Notes under the pieces: generated by a model
Seen by the model: only the letters and a program-made list of their open reading frames with translations
What the model was told of the DNA's origin: nothing
The model's database searches: none
Assembly (NCBI GenBank): GCA_963753225.1
Contig: CAVWBQ010000002.1
Location: forward strand, 124,001-188,000
DNA: 64,000 bases
Reading direction: 5' to 3'
From: Palsa-504 sp963753225
Lineage (GTDB): Bacteria > Actinomycetota > Actinomycetes > Streptosporangiales > Streptosporangiaceae
Shown here: positions 32,780-40,216 of the stretch, piece by piece
Position numbering within the stretch: the stretch's first letter is position 1
Layout of the letters: each line of letters opens with the position of its first letter
Position numbers and translations under genes: made by a program

Positions 32780-33145
32780 TCAGCTGGTATCGGGCGGCGG
32801 CAGGCCGAGCTGGCCGCGGATGCCCCGGACCGCGTCCTCTACCGGCTCGGTGGCGGCGGCGGCGCGCAGGTCGGCTCGCGCCGCGGCGAGGTCGCCGTCC
32901 TTCGCGTGGTCGTCGAGGCCGTCGAACTCGTGGTCGAGCTCGCGGTTGGCCGGCTGCGCGATGGCCATGTACTTGCCGACCATCACCCGGAGTTCTGTCG
33001 TCCGCGCCGGGGTCCCGCTGCTGGCGCAGCCCGCGGCGAGCAGGACGGTGCCGATCAGGACGGTGCCGAGCAGCACGGTACCGAGCAGCACGGTACCGGC
33101 CGTGACCAGGCTGGTCGCGGCGGCGTGTCCATGCATGTCGGTCAC
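32780..33145 (-). CDS. Small lipoprotein with expanded TVLLG signal peptide
   Basis: About 121 aa. The signal region consists of four pentapeptide units GTVLLG/GTVLIG, ending in the lipobox LAAGC. The mature part is short, helical and acidic (ELRVMVGKYMAIAQPANRELDHEFDGLDDHAKDGDLAAARADL) and resembles no named family I recall. GTG at 33145 stands behind GGGAGG with short spacing; ATG at 33136 is the alternative. The repeated signal core is encoded by a 15-bp DNA repeat, so its hydrophobic length could vary between strains. Confidence 0.7.
   Translation of the reverse strand: MTDMHGHAAATSLVTAGTVLLGTVLLGTVLIGTVLLAAGCASSGTPARTTELRVMVGKYMAIAQPANRELDHEFDGLDDHAKDGDLAAARADLRAAAATEPVEDAVRGIRGQLGLPPPDTS
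33042..33101. repeat. 15-bp tandem repeat coding for the hydrophobic signal core
   Basis: About four imperfect copies of CACGGTACCGAGCAG-like units (e.g. GAGCAGCACGGTACC at 33069-33083 and 33084-33098) encode the repeated TVLLG of the lipoprotein signal. The units keep the frame. Confidence 0.85.
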
Positions 33146-33222
33146 TCTGCCTCCCGACAAGGAGCACGTCCATGATCGGGAGATGGTTCAGTCGGTTAAC
33201 GATAAATTCCTGAACGCCCTGG

Positions 33223-33972
33223 TCAGCCGGGGTGACCGCCGCCGATGAGGCTGCCGACCGCGAACGTCACCCCGACCGCCAGCGCGCCCAGGGCGAGCTG
33301 GCGCAGGCCCGAGGCCAGCAGCGGGCGGCCGGTGAGCCGGCCTACCACCATGCCGCCGGTCAGCAGCGCCACCGCGGCGACGCCCAGCGTCGCGGCCAGC
33401 CGGGACAGCCCCGCCAGGTAGGGCAGCAGCGGGATGAGCGCCCCCGCGGAGAAGGCGATCAGCGACGAGACGCCCGCGACCAGGGCCGATGGCAGCTCGA
33501 ACGGGTCGACGCCGAGCTCCTCGCGGGTGTGCACCCGCAGTGCGGTGTCCGGGTCCCTGGACACCGCGGCGGCCATCCGGGCCGCGGTCTCCGGGTCGGC
33601 GCCGTAGCCGGCGAAGGTCTCGGCCAGCTCGGCCTGCTCGGCGGCGGGGAAGCGGGCGTGCATGGTCCGTTCGGTAGCCACCTCGGCGTGCACCAGCTCG
33701 TTCTGGTTGGTCACCGACACGTACTCCCCGGTACCCATGGAGAACGCCCCGGCCACCAGCGCGGCCACGCCGGTGAGGATCACGGTGTGCGCCGAGACCC
33801 CGCCGCCGCCGAGCCCGGCGATCAGCGAGGTGTTGGTCACCAGCCCGTCGACCGCGCCGAATACGGTCGGCCGCAGCCAGCCACCGGACACGTCACGATG
33901 ACGGTGCGACCAGCCCGCTGCGAGCGCCGCCTGCCTGACCGCACGACCAGGCTCATTTATTTCCTCGCCCAC
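33223..33972 (-). CDS. VIT1/CCC1-family iron/manganese transporter
   Basis: A 249-aa membrane protein of the VIT1/CCC1 family. LRPTVFGAVDGLVTNTSLIAGL and TGVAALVAGAFSMGTGEYVSVTNQNE are TM1-TM2 with the typical Gly/Met-rich metal path; the cytoplasmic helical middle (about 95-155) carries acidic residues; PFELPSALVAGVSSLIAFSAGALIPLLPYL and two more TMs follow. Family members move Fe2+ or Mn2+ into vacuoles or out of the cytoplasm. Alternative starts exist in the first 40 residues. Stands alone, with a poorly coding region upstream (33973-34598). Confidence 0.88.
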   Translation of the reverse strand: MGEEINEPGRAVRQAALAAGWSHRHRDVSGGWLRPTVFGAVDGLVTNTSLIAGLGGGGVSAHTVILTGVAALVAGAFSMGTGEYVSVTNQNELVHAEVATERTMHARFPAAEQAELAETFAGYGADPETAARMAAAVSRDPDTALRVHTREELGVDPFELPSALVAGVSSLIAFSAGALIPLLPYLAGLSRLAATLGVAAVALLTGGMVVGRLTGRPLLASGLRQLALGALAVGVTFAVGSLIGGGHPG

Positions 33973-34026
33973 TGGACGGATTATCCACGAGCGGGCCGCG
34001 GAGCTTACCTCCGCGCCACTATCGCC

Positions 34027-34365
34027 CTACCGCCGCTGCCAGAGGAGGGCGGCGGTCAGCAGCAGCATGACCACGCCGGCCGCCTCGACGATCAGCACGG
34101 TCCAGGCCTCTGCAGAGGAGAACGTCAGGTGGAAGCCGAATATCCCCACGGTCCTGGCCAGCACGAAGCCGACGATGGGTCGAAGGACCTGAGCGCCCCA
34201 GGTCTGGCCCAGGGCGGTCCAGTGGTCGAGAAAGCGCGGAGCCGGCGGCCTTCCCGGGCGGCGTACGCTGGGAACTGGACTTTGCCCTGGGCGCCGATGC
34301 CGGCGGCCATCGCAGGTCCAGGGATCGGGAGGCGGAGCAGCGGAGCAGCCGGCTTGGCCCGCCAT
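34027..34365 (-). CDS. Possible small two-TM membrane protein (uncertain)
   Basis: An open frame of 112 codons. The last 50 residues contain two plausible membrane segments (VLRPIVGFVLARTVGIFG and WTVLIVEAAGVVMLLLTAALLW), while the first 50 are Pro/Arg-rich and look non-coding, so a real gene would start within. No ribosome site stands out and no family is recognised. It may be the degraded 3' end of a membrane-protein gene. The surrounding 33973-34598 region otherwise shows nothing I can name. Confidence 0.3.
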   Translation of the reverse strand: MAGQAGCSAAPPPDPWTCDGRRHRRPGQSPVPSVRRPGRPPAPRFLDHWTALGQTWGAQVLRPIVGFVLARTVGIFGFHLTFSSAEAWTVLIVEAAGVVMLLLTAALLWQRR

Positions 34366-34598
34366 GGCTCTTCCATGAAAGCCAGGGAAGGCGGGAATGA
34401 TGAAGACCAGGCTTTCTCAGTGGGTTCGCCGGCGGCGTGAGCGCTGTCTGGCTCGTCAGCAGACAAGGCAGGCACCGGCAGCGCGTCAGGCGAGACATGC
34501 CGCGGAGGCGCAGCGGTACAAACCAACGGGTCACGGTCCGTGAACAGCCCGGCGTTCATGCCCTCTGAGACCAAGCCGGCCGGGCCAGCGTGACAGGG

Positions 34599-35438
34599 TT
34601 AGGGCGCCGGCCACAGGGTGAGGAGTTCGGCGGCGCGGGGAGCGAGATCCGGCAGGCGTTCGGCATAAAGGTTGTACCAGACGGTCAGGTGCAGCCTCCT
34701 GAGCTGCTGGCAGACCTCGAGCTCGGTCGGATCCACTGGCTCGCCGTAGGCGGCCAGGATGCGCGGGCCGTCCAGGCGCGGGCTGGCCGTGGACGCGGCG
34801 AGGTCCCAGGCCACCGGCCCGGAGCAGGTGTCCTCGAAGTCGTGCCAGACCCATCCGGCGGCGGTGGCCATCAGGTTGCCGGGCCCGGCGTCGCCGTGCA
34901 GGGACTGGCCCGGGGCCAGGTGCGCCGTCAGCCGGGCGTATGCCGCGGTCAGGGCGGCGGCCTGGCCGGCCGTGAGCCTTGTCTGCGGCCGGGCCACGAA
35001 CGCCGGGATGTCAGCCAGCGGGGCGAGGAAGGGGAGCTGGGCGGGGTAGTGGCGGAGTTCGGCGTGCAGGTCGCGCAGCATCGAGCCGATGGTGGCCTCG
35101 CCTGGCAATCCCTGGCCGGCCGGGCTCAGGTAGCGCCAGAACGACATCACCTGGCCGTCACCGTGGTGGACCACCGGCGGGATCTCCGGGCTCGGCGTCA
35201 TCACCGGGACGCCCCGGCCGGCCAGGAACCGGACGACGTCGAGCTCGCGCTGCAGCCAGGCGGCGTTATCGGGACGGACGGCCGGGGTGCTCGCGGCCAC
35301 CTTGGCCACCACCGGCGCCGGCCTCAGGCGCACGATCACGTTCGCGCCGTCGGCCAGGATCACCGGGTCGGTAGCATGCACGCCGAGGCTCGCGGCGACC
35401 TTGACGGCGGCCGCGGCCAGCGTTCCCGTGTAGGTCAC
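34599..35438 (-). CDS. Aminoglycoside-phosphotransferase-family kinase (APH/choline kinase fold)
   Basis: A 279-aa kinase-like protein. VVAKVA supplies the ATP-binding lysine, QSLHGDAGPGNLM the HxDxxxxN catalytic loop (about 184-196), and VWHDFEDTC the metal-binding DFE in place of DFG. Family members phosphorylate antibiotics, homoserine, choline or sugars, and many are of unknown role; resistance cannot be inferred. Starts 77 bp from the divergent, frameshifted LysR gene, which may have regulated it. Confidence 0.8.
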   Translation of the reverse strand: MTYTGTLAAAAVKVAASLGVHATDPVILADGANVIVRLRPAPVVAKVAASTPAVRPDNAAWLQRELDVVRFLAGRGVPVMTPSPEIPPVVHHGDGQVMSFWRYLSPAGQGLPGEATIGSMLRDLHAELRHYPAQLPFLAPLADIPAFVARPQTRLTAGQAAALTAAYARLTAHLAPGQSLHGDAGPGNLMATAAGWVWHDFEDTCSGPVAWDLAASTASPRLDGPRILAAYGEPVDPTELEVCQQLRRLHLTVWYNLYAERLPDLAPRAAELLTLWPAP

Positions 35439-35514
35439 CGTCCTAGTATGGGGTCCACGTCACGTTCCACGCTGGGCAATGCGTTCTAGGTATCACCGCA
35501 GCTACGATGGTGGA

Positions 35515-36406
35515 ATGTCAGAGTCGTCGCCTCTGCTGGATCTGGACTTGCGGCTGGTGCGGTACTTCACCGTGGTCGCCGAACACCGGCACTTCGGCCG
35601 CGCCGCCGGTGCCCTCCACGTCGCGCAGCCGTCGCTGAGCCGCCAGATCCGCCACCTGGAACAGCAGCTAGGCGCCCGGCTGCTGGACCGCACCCCGCAG
35701 GGCAGCCGGCTGCACCGAGGCCGGCGAGGTCTTCCTGCCGCTGGCCAGGGCGCTGCTGCGGTCAGCCGACCAGGCCGCCGCGCGCACCAGGGCGGCCGCC
35801 CAGCCCAGCCGGATCACCATCGGCTACACGATCGGCCTCATCGTCACCCCGGCCGTGCGCCAGCTGCGGCGCGAGCAGTCGGACGCGGACGTGCAGACAT
35901 TGCACCTGGACTGGAACGAGCCGCGCGAGGCGCTGCTAGATCACCGGGTGGACGCGGTGGTGACCCGGCTGCCGATCCGGACCGATGGCCTGCACGTGAC
36001 GGTGCTGTACGACGAGCCCCGGGTGCTGCTGGTCCCGCTGGACCACCGGCTGGCCGGCAAGGAATCGGTCAGCATCGACGACATCGCCGGCGAGCCCATC
36101 CCCCGGCTGCCCGACCCGGCCTGGAACGCCTACTGGCGGATCGATCCCCGGCCGGACGGCAGCCCCGCCCCCGATGGCCCCCTGGTCGAGGCCATCGAGG
36201 ACAAGAACGAGCTCATCGCCGCCGGGCAGGCCGTGGCCGTCATCCCGGCCGGGATCGCCTCCGGAAGCCCCCGTCCCGACCTCACCACGATCCCGCTGGA
36301 CGGCGTCGAGCCGAGCCACGTCGTGCTGGCCACCCGGGCCGGAGACCGCGGCCGCCTGGTGGCGGCCTTCCGCAAGTGCGCCCAGGCCCTGCTGACCGGC
36401 GCTTAG
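35515..36406 (+). pseudogene. LysR-family regulator interrupted by a +1 frameshift
   Basis: The N-terminal HTH (LDLRLVRYFTVVAEHRHFGRAAGALHVAQPSLSRQIRHLEQQ, residues about 9-51) reads in one frame to DRTPQGSRL. There the expected LTEAGEVFLPLARALL continues one base out of frame: CTG-C-ACC-GAG shows an extra C at about 35713. From there the effector domain reads in the new frame to the stop at 36406 (VRQLRREQSDADVQTLHLDW, VVTRLPIRTDGL, GQAVAVIPAGIA). Total length 892 nt is 297 codons plus one base, as expected. Either sequence error or recent inactivation; both halves are otherwise well kept. Start ATG at 35515. Divergent from the kinase gene; the 3' end overlaps the membrane-protein gene by 4 bp. 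Confidence 0.85.
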
Positions 36407-37281
36407 GAATGGGCTAGGGCGGCGCGGGTGCCGCGCGCGGCGCTCACCGTGGTGACGGTCGCGGCGGTGACGACCAGCGCCAGGTAGATGCCCGACAGGG
36501 TGCCGTCGTGGTAGCCGGCGAACTGCCGGGCCCACAGGTTCAGGCTGGTCACGGCGACCACGATGGCGACGGCGGCCACCGCCATGATCGCGGCAGAGAC
36601 CCCGGCCGCGGTGGCGGCCAGGCGCAGGGCTGGCCCCCGTGGCTGCAGCCTGCGCAGGGCCAGGCCTGGTCCGGCCGCCGCGGTGGCGGCCGCGGCGAAC
36701 CCGGCCAGCGTGACGACGCCGAACCAGCCCTGGCTGACCCCGCTCGCGCCGCCGACCATCCGCACCGTCACGATCAGGCCGGCCAGGTAGGCGACCGGGG
36801 CGAGCACCGGGAGAAACAGGTACACCATGTCGCGGGTCCGCTGCTCGCGGCGGGCCCGGCGCAGCATCAGCAGCCACAGCGGCAGCCCGCCGAGGCCGGC
36901 GACAAGCACCGAGGCCGCCAGGGTGACGTCGAAGACGGCGTAGGCCCATCGGACCTGCAGGTGGCCCGGCACGGTGATGCCCTGGAGCTGGGTGAGCTGG
37001 GCGAAGACCAGGCCCAGGCCGACCAGCATGGACCAGGACATGAGCGCTGTGGCCAGGCTGGCCCGCATCCGGGCCGGCCGGTCGTGCAGGTGCCGCGGCG
37101 GGCAGAACCAGGCGGGCAGGGCGCGCCAGGCCAGGCTGGCCACGGCGGCCGGGCCGCCGCCGGAATCCTCCACGAGCGCCAGGACCTCGTCGCCGTAGCG
37201 GGCGCGCCAGGAGGGCGGGTAGAGGGCGAGGGCGGCCCGGACCCCGGCCCGGACCCCGGCCCCGGCCAGCGGCGGCCTCAT
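36403..37281 (-). CDS. Membrane protein paired with PadR regulator
   Basis: A 292-aa protein. After YPPSWRARYGDEVLALVED, a motif common in actinomycete membrane proteins downstream of PadR genes, come about six TMs (ATALMSWSMLVGLGLVFAQL, VFDVTLAASVLVAGLGGLPLWLLML, VYLFLPVLAPVAYLAGLIVTV, and three more to the C-terminus). No transporter signature is seen. ATG at 37281 overlaps the PadR stop by 4 bp, giving a PadR-membrane operon, a frequent arrangement for envelope-stress sensing. Function unknown. Confidence 0.75.
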   Translation of the reverse strand: MRPPLAGAGVRAGVRAALALYPPSWRARYGDEVLALVEDSGGGPAAVASLAWRALPAWFCPPRHLHDRPARMRASLATALMSWSMLVGLGLVFAQLTQLQGITVPGHLQVRWAYAVFDVTLAASVLVAGLGGLPLWLLMLRRARREQRTRDMVYLFLPVLAPVAYLAGLIVTVRMVGGASGVSQGWFGVVTLAGFAAAATAAAGPGLALRRLQPRGPALRLAATAAGVSAAIMAVAAVAIVVAVTSLNLWARQFAGYHDGTLSGIYLALVVTAATVTTVSAARGTRAALAHS

Positions 37282-37604
37282 GCTCCGGCCCAGCCGAGAC
37301 GCGTGCTCAGCCGCTCCCTGGCCACCGAGGCGACCTTGCTCATCCGCTCGGACTGCTGGGCCAGCGCCTCGGCGCCGGCCATCGTGATGCGGTACGGCCG
37401 GCGGCGGTCCTCCGACTCGAGTGGCTCGATCAGGCCGCGGGCCTCCAGCCGGGAGATCACCGCGTAGAGGGTTCCCGCGCTGAGCCGGACGCCCATGGTC
37501 TCCGCCACGTCCTGGGTGATGGCGTAGCCGTGCTTGGGCTCGTCGGCCAGGCTGGCCAGCACCAGCAGCGGCGGATCGGCCCATCGGTCCAGCCTGTCGG
37601 TCAC
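37278..37604 (-). CDS. PadR-family transcriptional regulator (second)
   Basis: A 108-aa PadR protein, the short form without a long C-terminal arm. HGYAITQDVAETMGVRLSAGTLYAVISRLEARGLIEPL is the recognition and wing region and RRRPYRITMAGAEALAQQ the second wing. Co-transcribed with the membrane-protein gene whose start it overlaps. Divergent from the SRPBCC gene; TATAGCG half-sites in the 153-bp gap may be its operator. Direct CATCTGGCCC repeats at 37621-37630 and 37634-37643 are also present upstream. Confidence 0.88.
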   Translation of the reverse strand: MTDRLDRWADPPLLVLASLADEPKHGYAITQDVAETMGVRLSAGTLYAVISRLEARGLIEPLESEDRRRPYRITMAGAEALAQQSERMSKVASVARERLSTRLGWAGA

Positions 37605-37668
37605 GTTGGTCTCCCCTATACATCTGGCCCATGCATCTGGCCCCGTACTCGATTATGTCGCCTCACTC

Positions 37669-37705
37669 TATAGCGCTTCACGCTATACCGCAAGCCGATA
37701 TAGCG
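37669..37705. promoter_or_regulatory. Three TATAGCG half-sites, candidate PadR operator
   Basis: TATAGCG (37669-37675), CGCTATA (37681-37687) and TATAGCG (37699-37705). The first two form an inverted repeat with 5-base gap; the third is direct. Strikingly AT-rich for the region and placed between the divergent PadR and SRPBCC genes. Operator role is inferred. Confidence 0.5.
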
Positions 37706-37757
37706 TGTGGCATGACTGCGATGGTCCCGGCGATGGCCGGGGCCTTATCCTCATCAG

Positions 37758-38225
37758 GTGAAGGGTTCCGTGACCGTGCGCATCGCGGTGCCTCCTGGCC
37801 TGGTCTGGGACCTGCTCAGCGACGTCACCCGGATCGGGGAGTTCAGCCCGGAAACCTTCGAGGCGGAATGGCTGGACGGCGCCACCGGCCCGCGGGCCGG
37901 GGCGCGCTTCCGCGGTCATGTCCGGCGGAATGGACGGGGACCGGTGTACTGGACAACGTGCACGGTGACCGCCGCCGACCCTGGCCGCGAGTTCGCCTTC
38001 GCGGTCGGCGGGCCGGGCGGCACCACCGCCAATACCTGGCGTTACCGGCTCGAACCCGCCGCGGGCGGCACGGACGTGACCGAATCCTTCGAGCTGGCCG
38101 GCACGCTGCAGAACCGCCTTTACTGGAGCTTCGCCGGACGTGCGCGCCTGCGCACCAACCTGACCGGAATGCGCGTCACGCTCGAGCGGATGAAGGCGGT
38201 CGCCGAACGCGGCTCGCCGGAGTAG
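37758..38225 (+). CDS. SRPBCC-family protein
   Basis: A 155-aa START-like/polyketide-cyclase-like fold protein: VTVRIAVPPGLVWDLLSDVTRIGEFSPETFEAEW at the start, central beta strands, and a long C-terminal helix (LRTNLTGMRVTLERMKAVAE). Such proteins bind hydrophobic ligands or act as toxin/cyclase relatives; no specific function is visible. GTG start at 37758 near a weak AGG. Divergent from PadR, so may be under the same operator. Confidence 0.82.
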   Translation: MKGSVTVRIAVPPGLVWDLLSDVTRIGEFSPETFEAEWLDGATGPRAGARFRGHVRRNGRGPVYWTTCTVTAADPGREFAFAVGGPGGTTANTWRYRLEPAAGGTDVTESFELAGTLQNRLYWSFAGRARLRTNLTGMRVTLERMKAVAERGSPE

Positions 38226-38775
38226 GGCCAGACGGCCAGCGCGATCAGCTGGTTTGCGGTCAGTTTTAGCCGAACGGGCGGGCTGCTTGCCCCCGCACCA
38301 CGGCACGCACGGGCATCACAGATCACACGGGCATCGCCGGGCCGGAGCGCGTTGGCCCGATGAGAATCGCCACGGTGTCACATCGTGGCGGTCCTGAGCG
38401 CGCGTCTTAAAATAACCCGTCGCCTCGGGATTTCTGGCGCGCTGATGTGCTGACCGCTGGGTCGATGTGCCGTTGGTCCGGCTAGGACCGGACCACCGGC
38501 ACTTCGACCCAGAACCGCCGCCCCGTACCGCCGCCGCGGCTACCGCCGCCGCGGCTACCGCGCCGCCCGCTCGCACCGAGATCAGACCCGCGTGTCAACA
38601 ACTGACGCGTGCTGACGGCATCACTGTCACATCGTTGCGGTTCGGCAGTGCCCGGGGCTGGTGCTGCTGTGATGGGAGTGGGGTGGGAAGGAGTGGGGGC
38701 CGGGAATTGGCGAGGGCTCGAGTGGGCGTGACCGCCCGGACTGCGGGGGCCCGGCCGCCTGGGTGCGCGGGTCGG
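38226..38775. other. 550-bp intergenic region with a dyad and a distant direct repeat
   Basis: No gene supported. CGCCACG (38369-38375) and CGTGGCG (38384-38390) form a 7-bp inverted repeat. TGTCACATCGTGGCGGT (38376-38392) recurs with one mismatch at 38625-38641. GCCGCCGCGGCTACC is repeated near 38535-38565. An AT-rich TTAAAATAACC lies at 38407. Could hold a small RNA or regulator sites; nothing decisive. Confidence 0.4.
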
Positions 38776-39507
38776 CTAGACGGGCAGGACGGCTACGGGG
38801 GTGGTGGTGGGCTGGGTGGTGCCGCCGGCGGGCTCGACGGTGATGCCGATGCGGTCGCCGGGGCGGACCGAGGAGGCCAGCAGGGAGCTGCCGTGCATCA
38901 GGCCCGCCGAACGCGCGCCGGACGGGCTCATCACCCACACCTGGTAGACGCGGCTGGACGGCAGCGAGGCCATCCCGCTTGCGCTGACCACGGCTTCGCG
39001 CAGCGCGGCGGAGGTGACCACGGTGACGTTCCCGCCCGCGCTGGTCCGCGCGGCCTCGACGCGGGCGTCGGGCGCGGTGACCACCCGGGCGATCGCGGTG
39101 TCCCGCGCCTGGTCGAGCCGGTGCTGGGCGGACAGCTGGGTGATCCCGAGCGCGGCGGCCGCGGCCACGCTGGCCGCGGCGGCGAGGACGGCTATCCGGC
39201 GGGGGAAGCGCGGGGCCCGTTCGGGCTGCGCCCGCCGCCGGTCCCGGCGGGGGCGGCCGGCCGGAAGAGGAGGGAGCTGCCTGGTCCGGTACGTGGCCGC
39301 CAGCACCTGCTGCTCCATCCGGGCCGGCGGGGCCACGGCGCAGGCCAGGGCGAGCCTGGCCGCGGTCTCGCGCAGGCCGCGGACCTCGGCGTCGCAGGTG
39401 GGACAGTTCTGCTGGTGGCGCTCGAACTCCTCGCGCTCCGCCTCGCTGATGGCGTCCAGTACGTAGCTGCCGGTGAGCACGTGCAGGTCGTCGCGCATGA
39501 CCTTCAC
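38776..39507 (-). CDS. rskA: Anti-sigma-K factor, RskA family
   Basis: A 243-aa membrane anti-sigma factor. The N-terminal domain (LHVLTGSYVLDAISEAEREEFERH) carries a zinc-type motif HxxxCxxC (H-QQN-C-PT-C). A basic stretch is followed by one TM (IAVLAAAASVAAAAALGIT, about 105-123) and an extracytoplasmic RskA domain (VVSASGMASLPSSRVYQVWVM, GDRIGITVEPAGG). RskA releases SigK on regulated proteolysis or redox signals. GTG at 39507 overlaps the sigK stop and has GGAGG upstream; ATG at 39498 is the alternative. Confidence 0.9.
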   Translation of the reverse strand: MKVMRDDLHVLTGSYVLDAISEAEREEFERHQQNCPTCDAEVRGLRETAARLALACAVAPPARMEQQVLAATYRTRQLPPLPAGRPRRDRRRAQPERAPRFPRRIAVLAAAASVAAAAALGITQLSAQHRLDQARDTAIARVVTAPDARVEAARTSAGGNVTVVTSAALREAVVSASGMASLPSSRVYQVWVMSPSGARSAGLMHGSSLLASSVRPGDRIGITVEPAGGTTQPTTTPVAVLPV

Positions 39508-40097
39508 CAGGTCACCTCCATGCAGTCACGCATCCTGATCAATCCGTCCCTGATCCGGGTCTTGACCGTGCCGAGGGCGACCCCGAGCAGCTGCGCGACC
39601 TGCGGGTAGGAGTATCCGCTGTAGTAGGCGAGCTTGATCGACTCGCGCTGCAGCCCGGTCAGCCCGCCCATGCACCGGCGCACCCGCTGGTGCTCCAGCG
39701 TCGCCGCGACGACCTCGGCCACGTCGTCCTCGGCCGGCTCCGGCTCCGCGGCCTTCTGTTCCCGGCGCGAGCAGGCGTTCTCCGAGCGGACCCGGTCGAC
39801 CGCGCGGCGGTGCGCGATGGTCAGCGTCCAGGCGGCGGCGCTGCCCCGGTCCGGGTCGTACCGGGAGGCGGTGCGCCAGACCTCGAGCAGCACCTCCTGC
39901 GCGACCTCCTCGGACTGGGCCGGGTCGCGCAGGACCTGCCGCACCACTCCGTAGACCGGGCCGGCCAGTTCGGCGTAGACGAGCTCGAACGCCCGGTGGT
40001 CGCCGCGCGCCACCTGGCCCAGCAACGCGGCGAGGTCAGGCGGCGGAGCCCCTGGGTCCGGCTCGGGCTGCCGCTGACGTATCTCGGGCCTGCTCAT
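39504..40097 (-). CDS. sigK: ECF RNA polymerase sigma factor SigK
   Basis: A 197-aa ECF sigma. Region 2 (FELVYAELAGPVYGVVRQVLRDPAQSEEVAQEVLLEVWRTASRYDPDRGSAAAWTLTIAHRRAVDRVR, about 34-100) and region 4 (LQRESIKLAYYSGYSYPQVAQLLGVALGTVKTRIRDGLIRMRDCM) resemble mycobacterial SigK, down to LAYY-GG-TY/SY and the paired cysteine near the end. ATG at 40097 starts only about 9 bases from a SigK-like -10, so the message is probably leaderless and autoregulated. Operon with rskA. The divergent operon includes a fasciclin lipoprotein, the same regulon idea as mycobacterial MPT70/MPT83. Confidence 0.92.
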   Translation of the reverse strand: MSRPEIRQRQPEPDPGAPPPDLAALLGQVARGDHRAFELVYAELAGPVYGVVRQVLRDPAQSEEVAQEVLLEVWRTASRYDPDRGSAAAWTLTIAHRRAVDRVRSENACSRREQKAAEPEPAEDDVAEVVAATLEHQRVRRCMGGLTGLQRESIKLAYYSGYSYPQVAQLLGVALGTVKTRIRDGLIRMRDCMEVTW

Positions 40098-40105
40098 GAC
40101 CACGT

Positions 40106-40133
40106 ATTCGAGGCCCAACGGCGTCCGGATTGG
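40106..40133 (-). promoter_or_regulatory. SigK-like promoter of sigK-rskA
   Basis: On the minus strand, -35 CCAATC (40133-40128), 16-base spacer, -10 TCGAAT (40111-40106), then ATG at 40097. Near the mycobacterial SigK consensus CCATCC-N16/17-CCGAAT (from memory). Suggests autoregulation. Confidence 0.65.
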
Positions 40134-40178
40134 TCCTGCATCAGTTTGTAAGGAATGTTTGGACCTGCAAGAACGCGA

Positions 40179-40206
40179 CCAATCTGATTCGCGGGCCGGT
40201 CCGAAT
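40179..40206 (+). promoter_or_regulatory. SigK-like promoter of the oxidoreductase-fasciclin operon
   Basis: -35 CCAATC (40179-40184), 16-base spacer, -10 CCGAAT (40201-40206), then ATG at 40217. The same two hexamers and spacer occur in mirror orientation before sigK. The start lies about where transcription would begin, so a leaderless message is likely. Confidence 0.65.
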
Positions 40207-40216
40207 GGCCGCCGTG

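Noticed and set aside
34599..35438. Antibiotic resistance gene
   Set aside because: The kinase family is broad; nothing indicates aminoglycoside or macrolide specificity.
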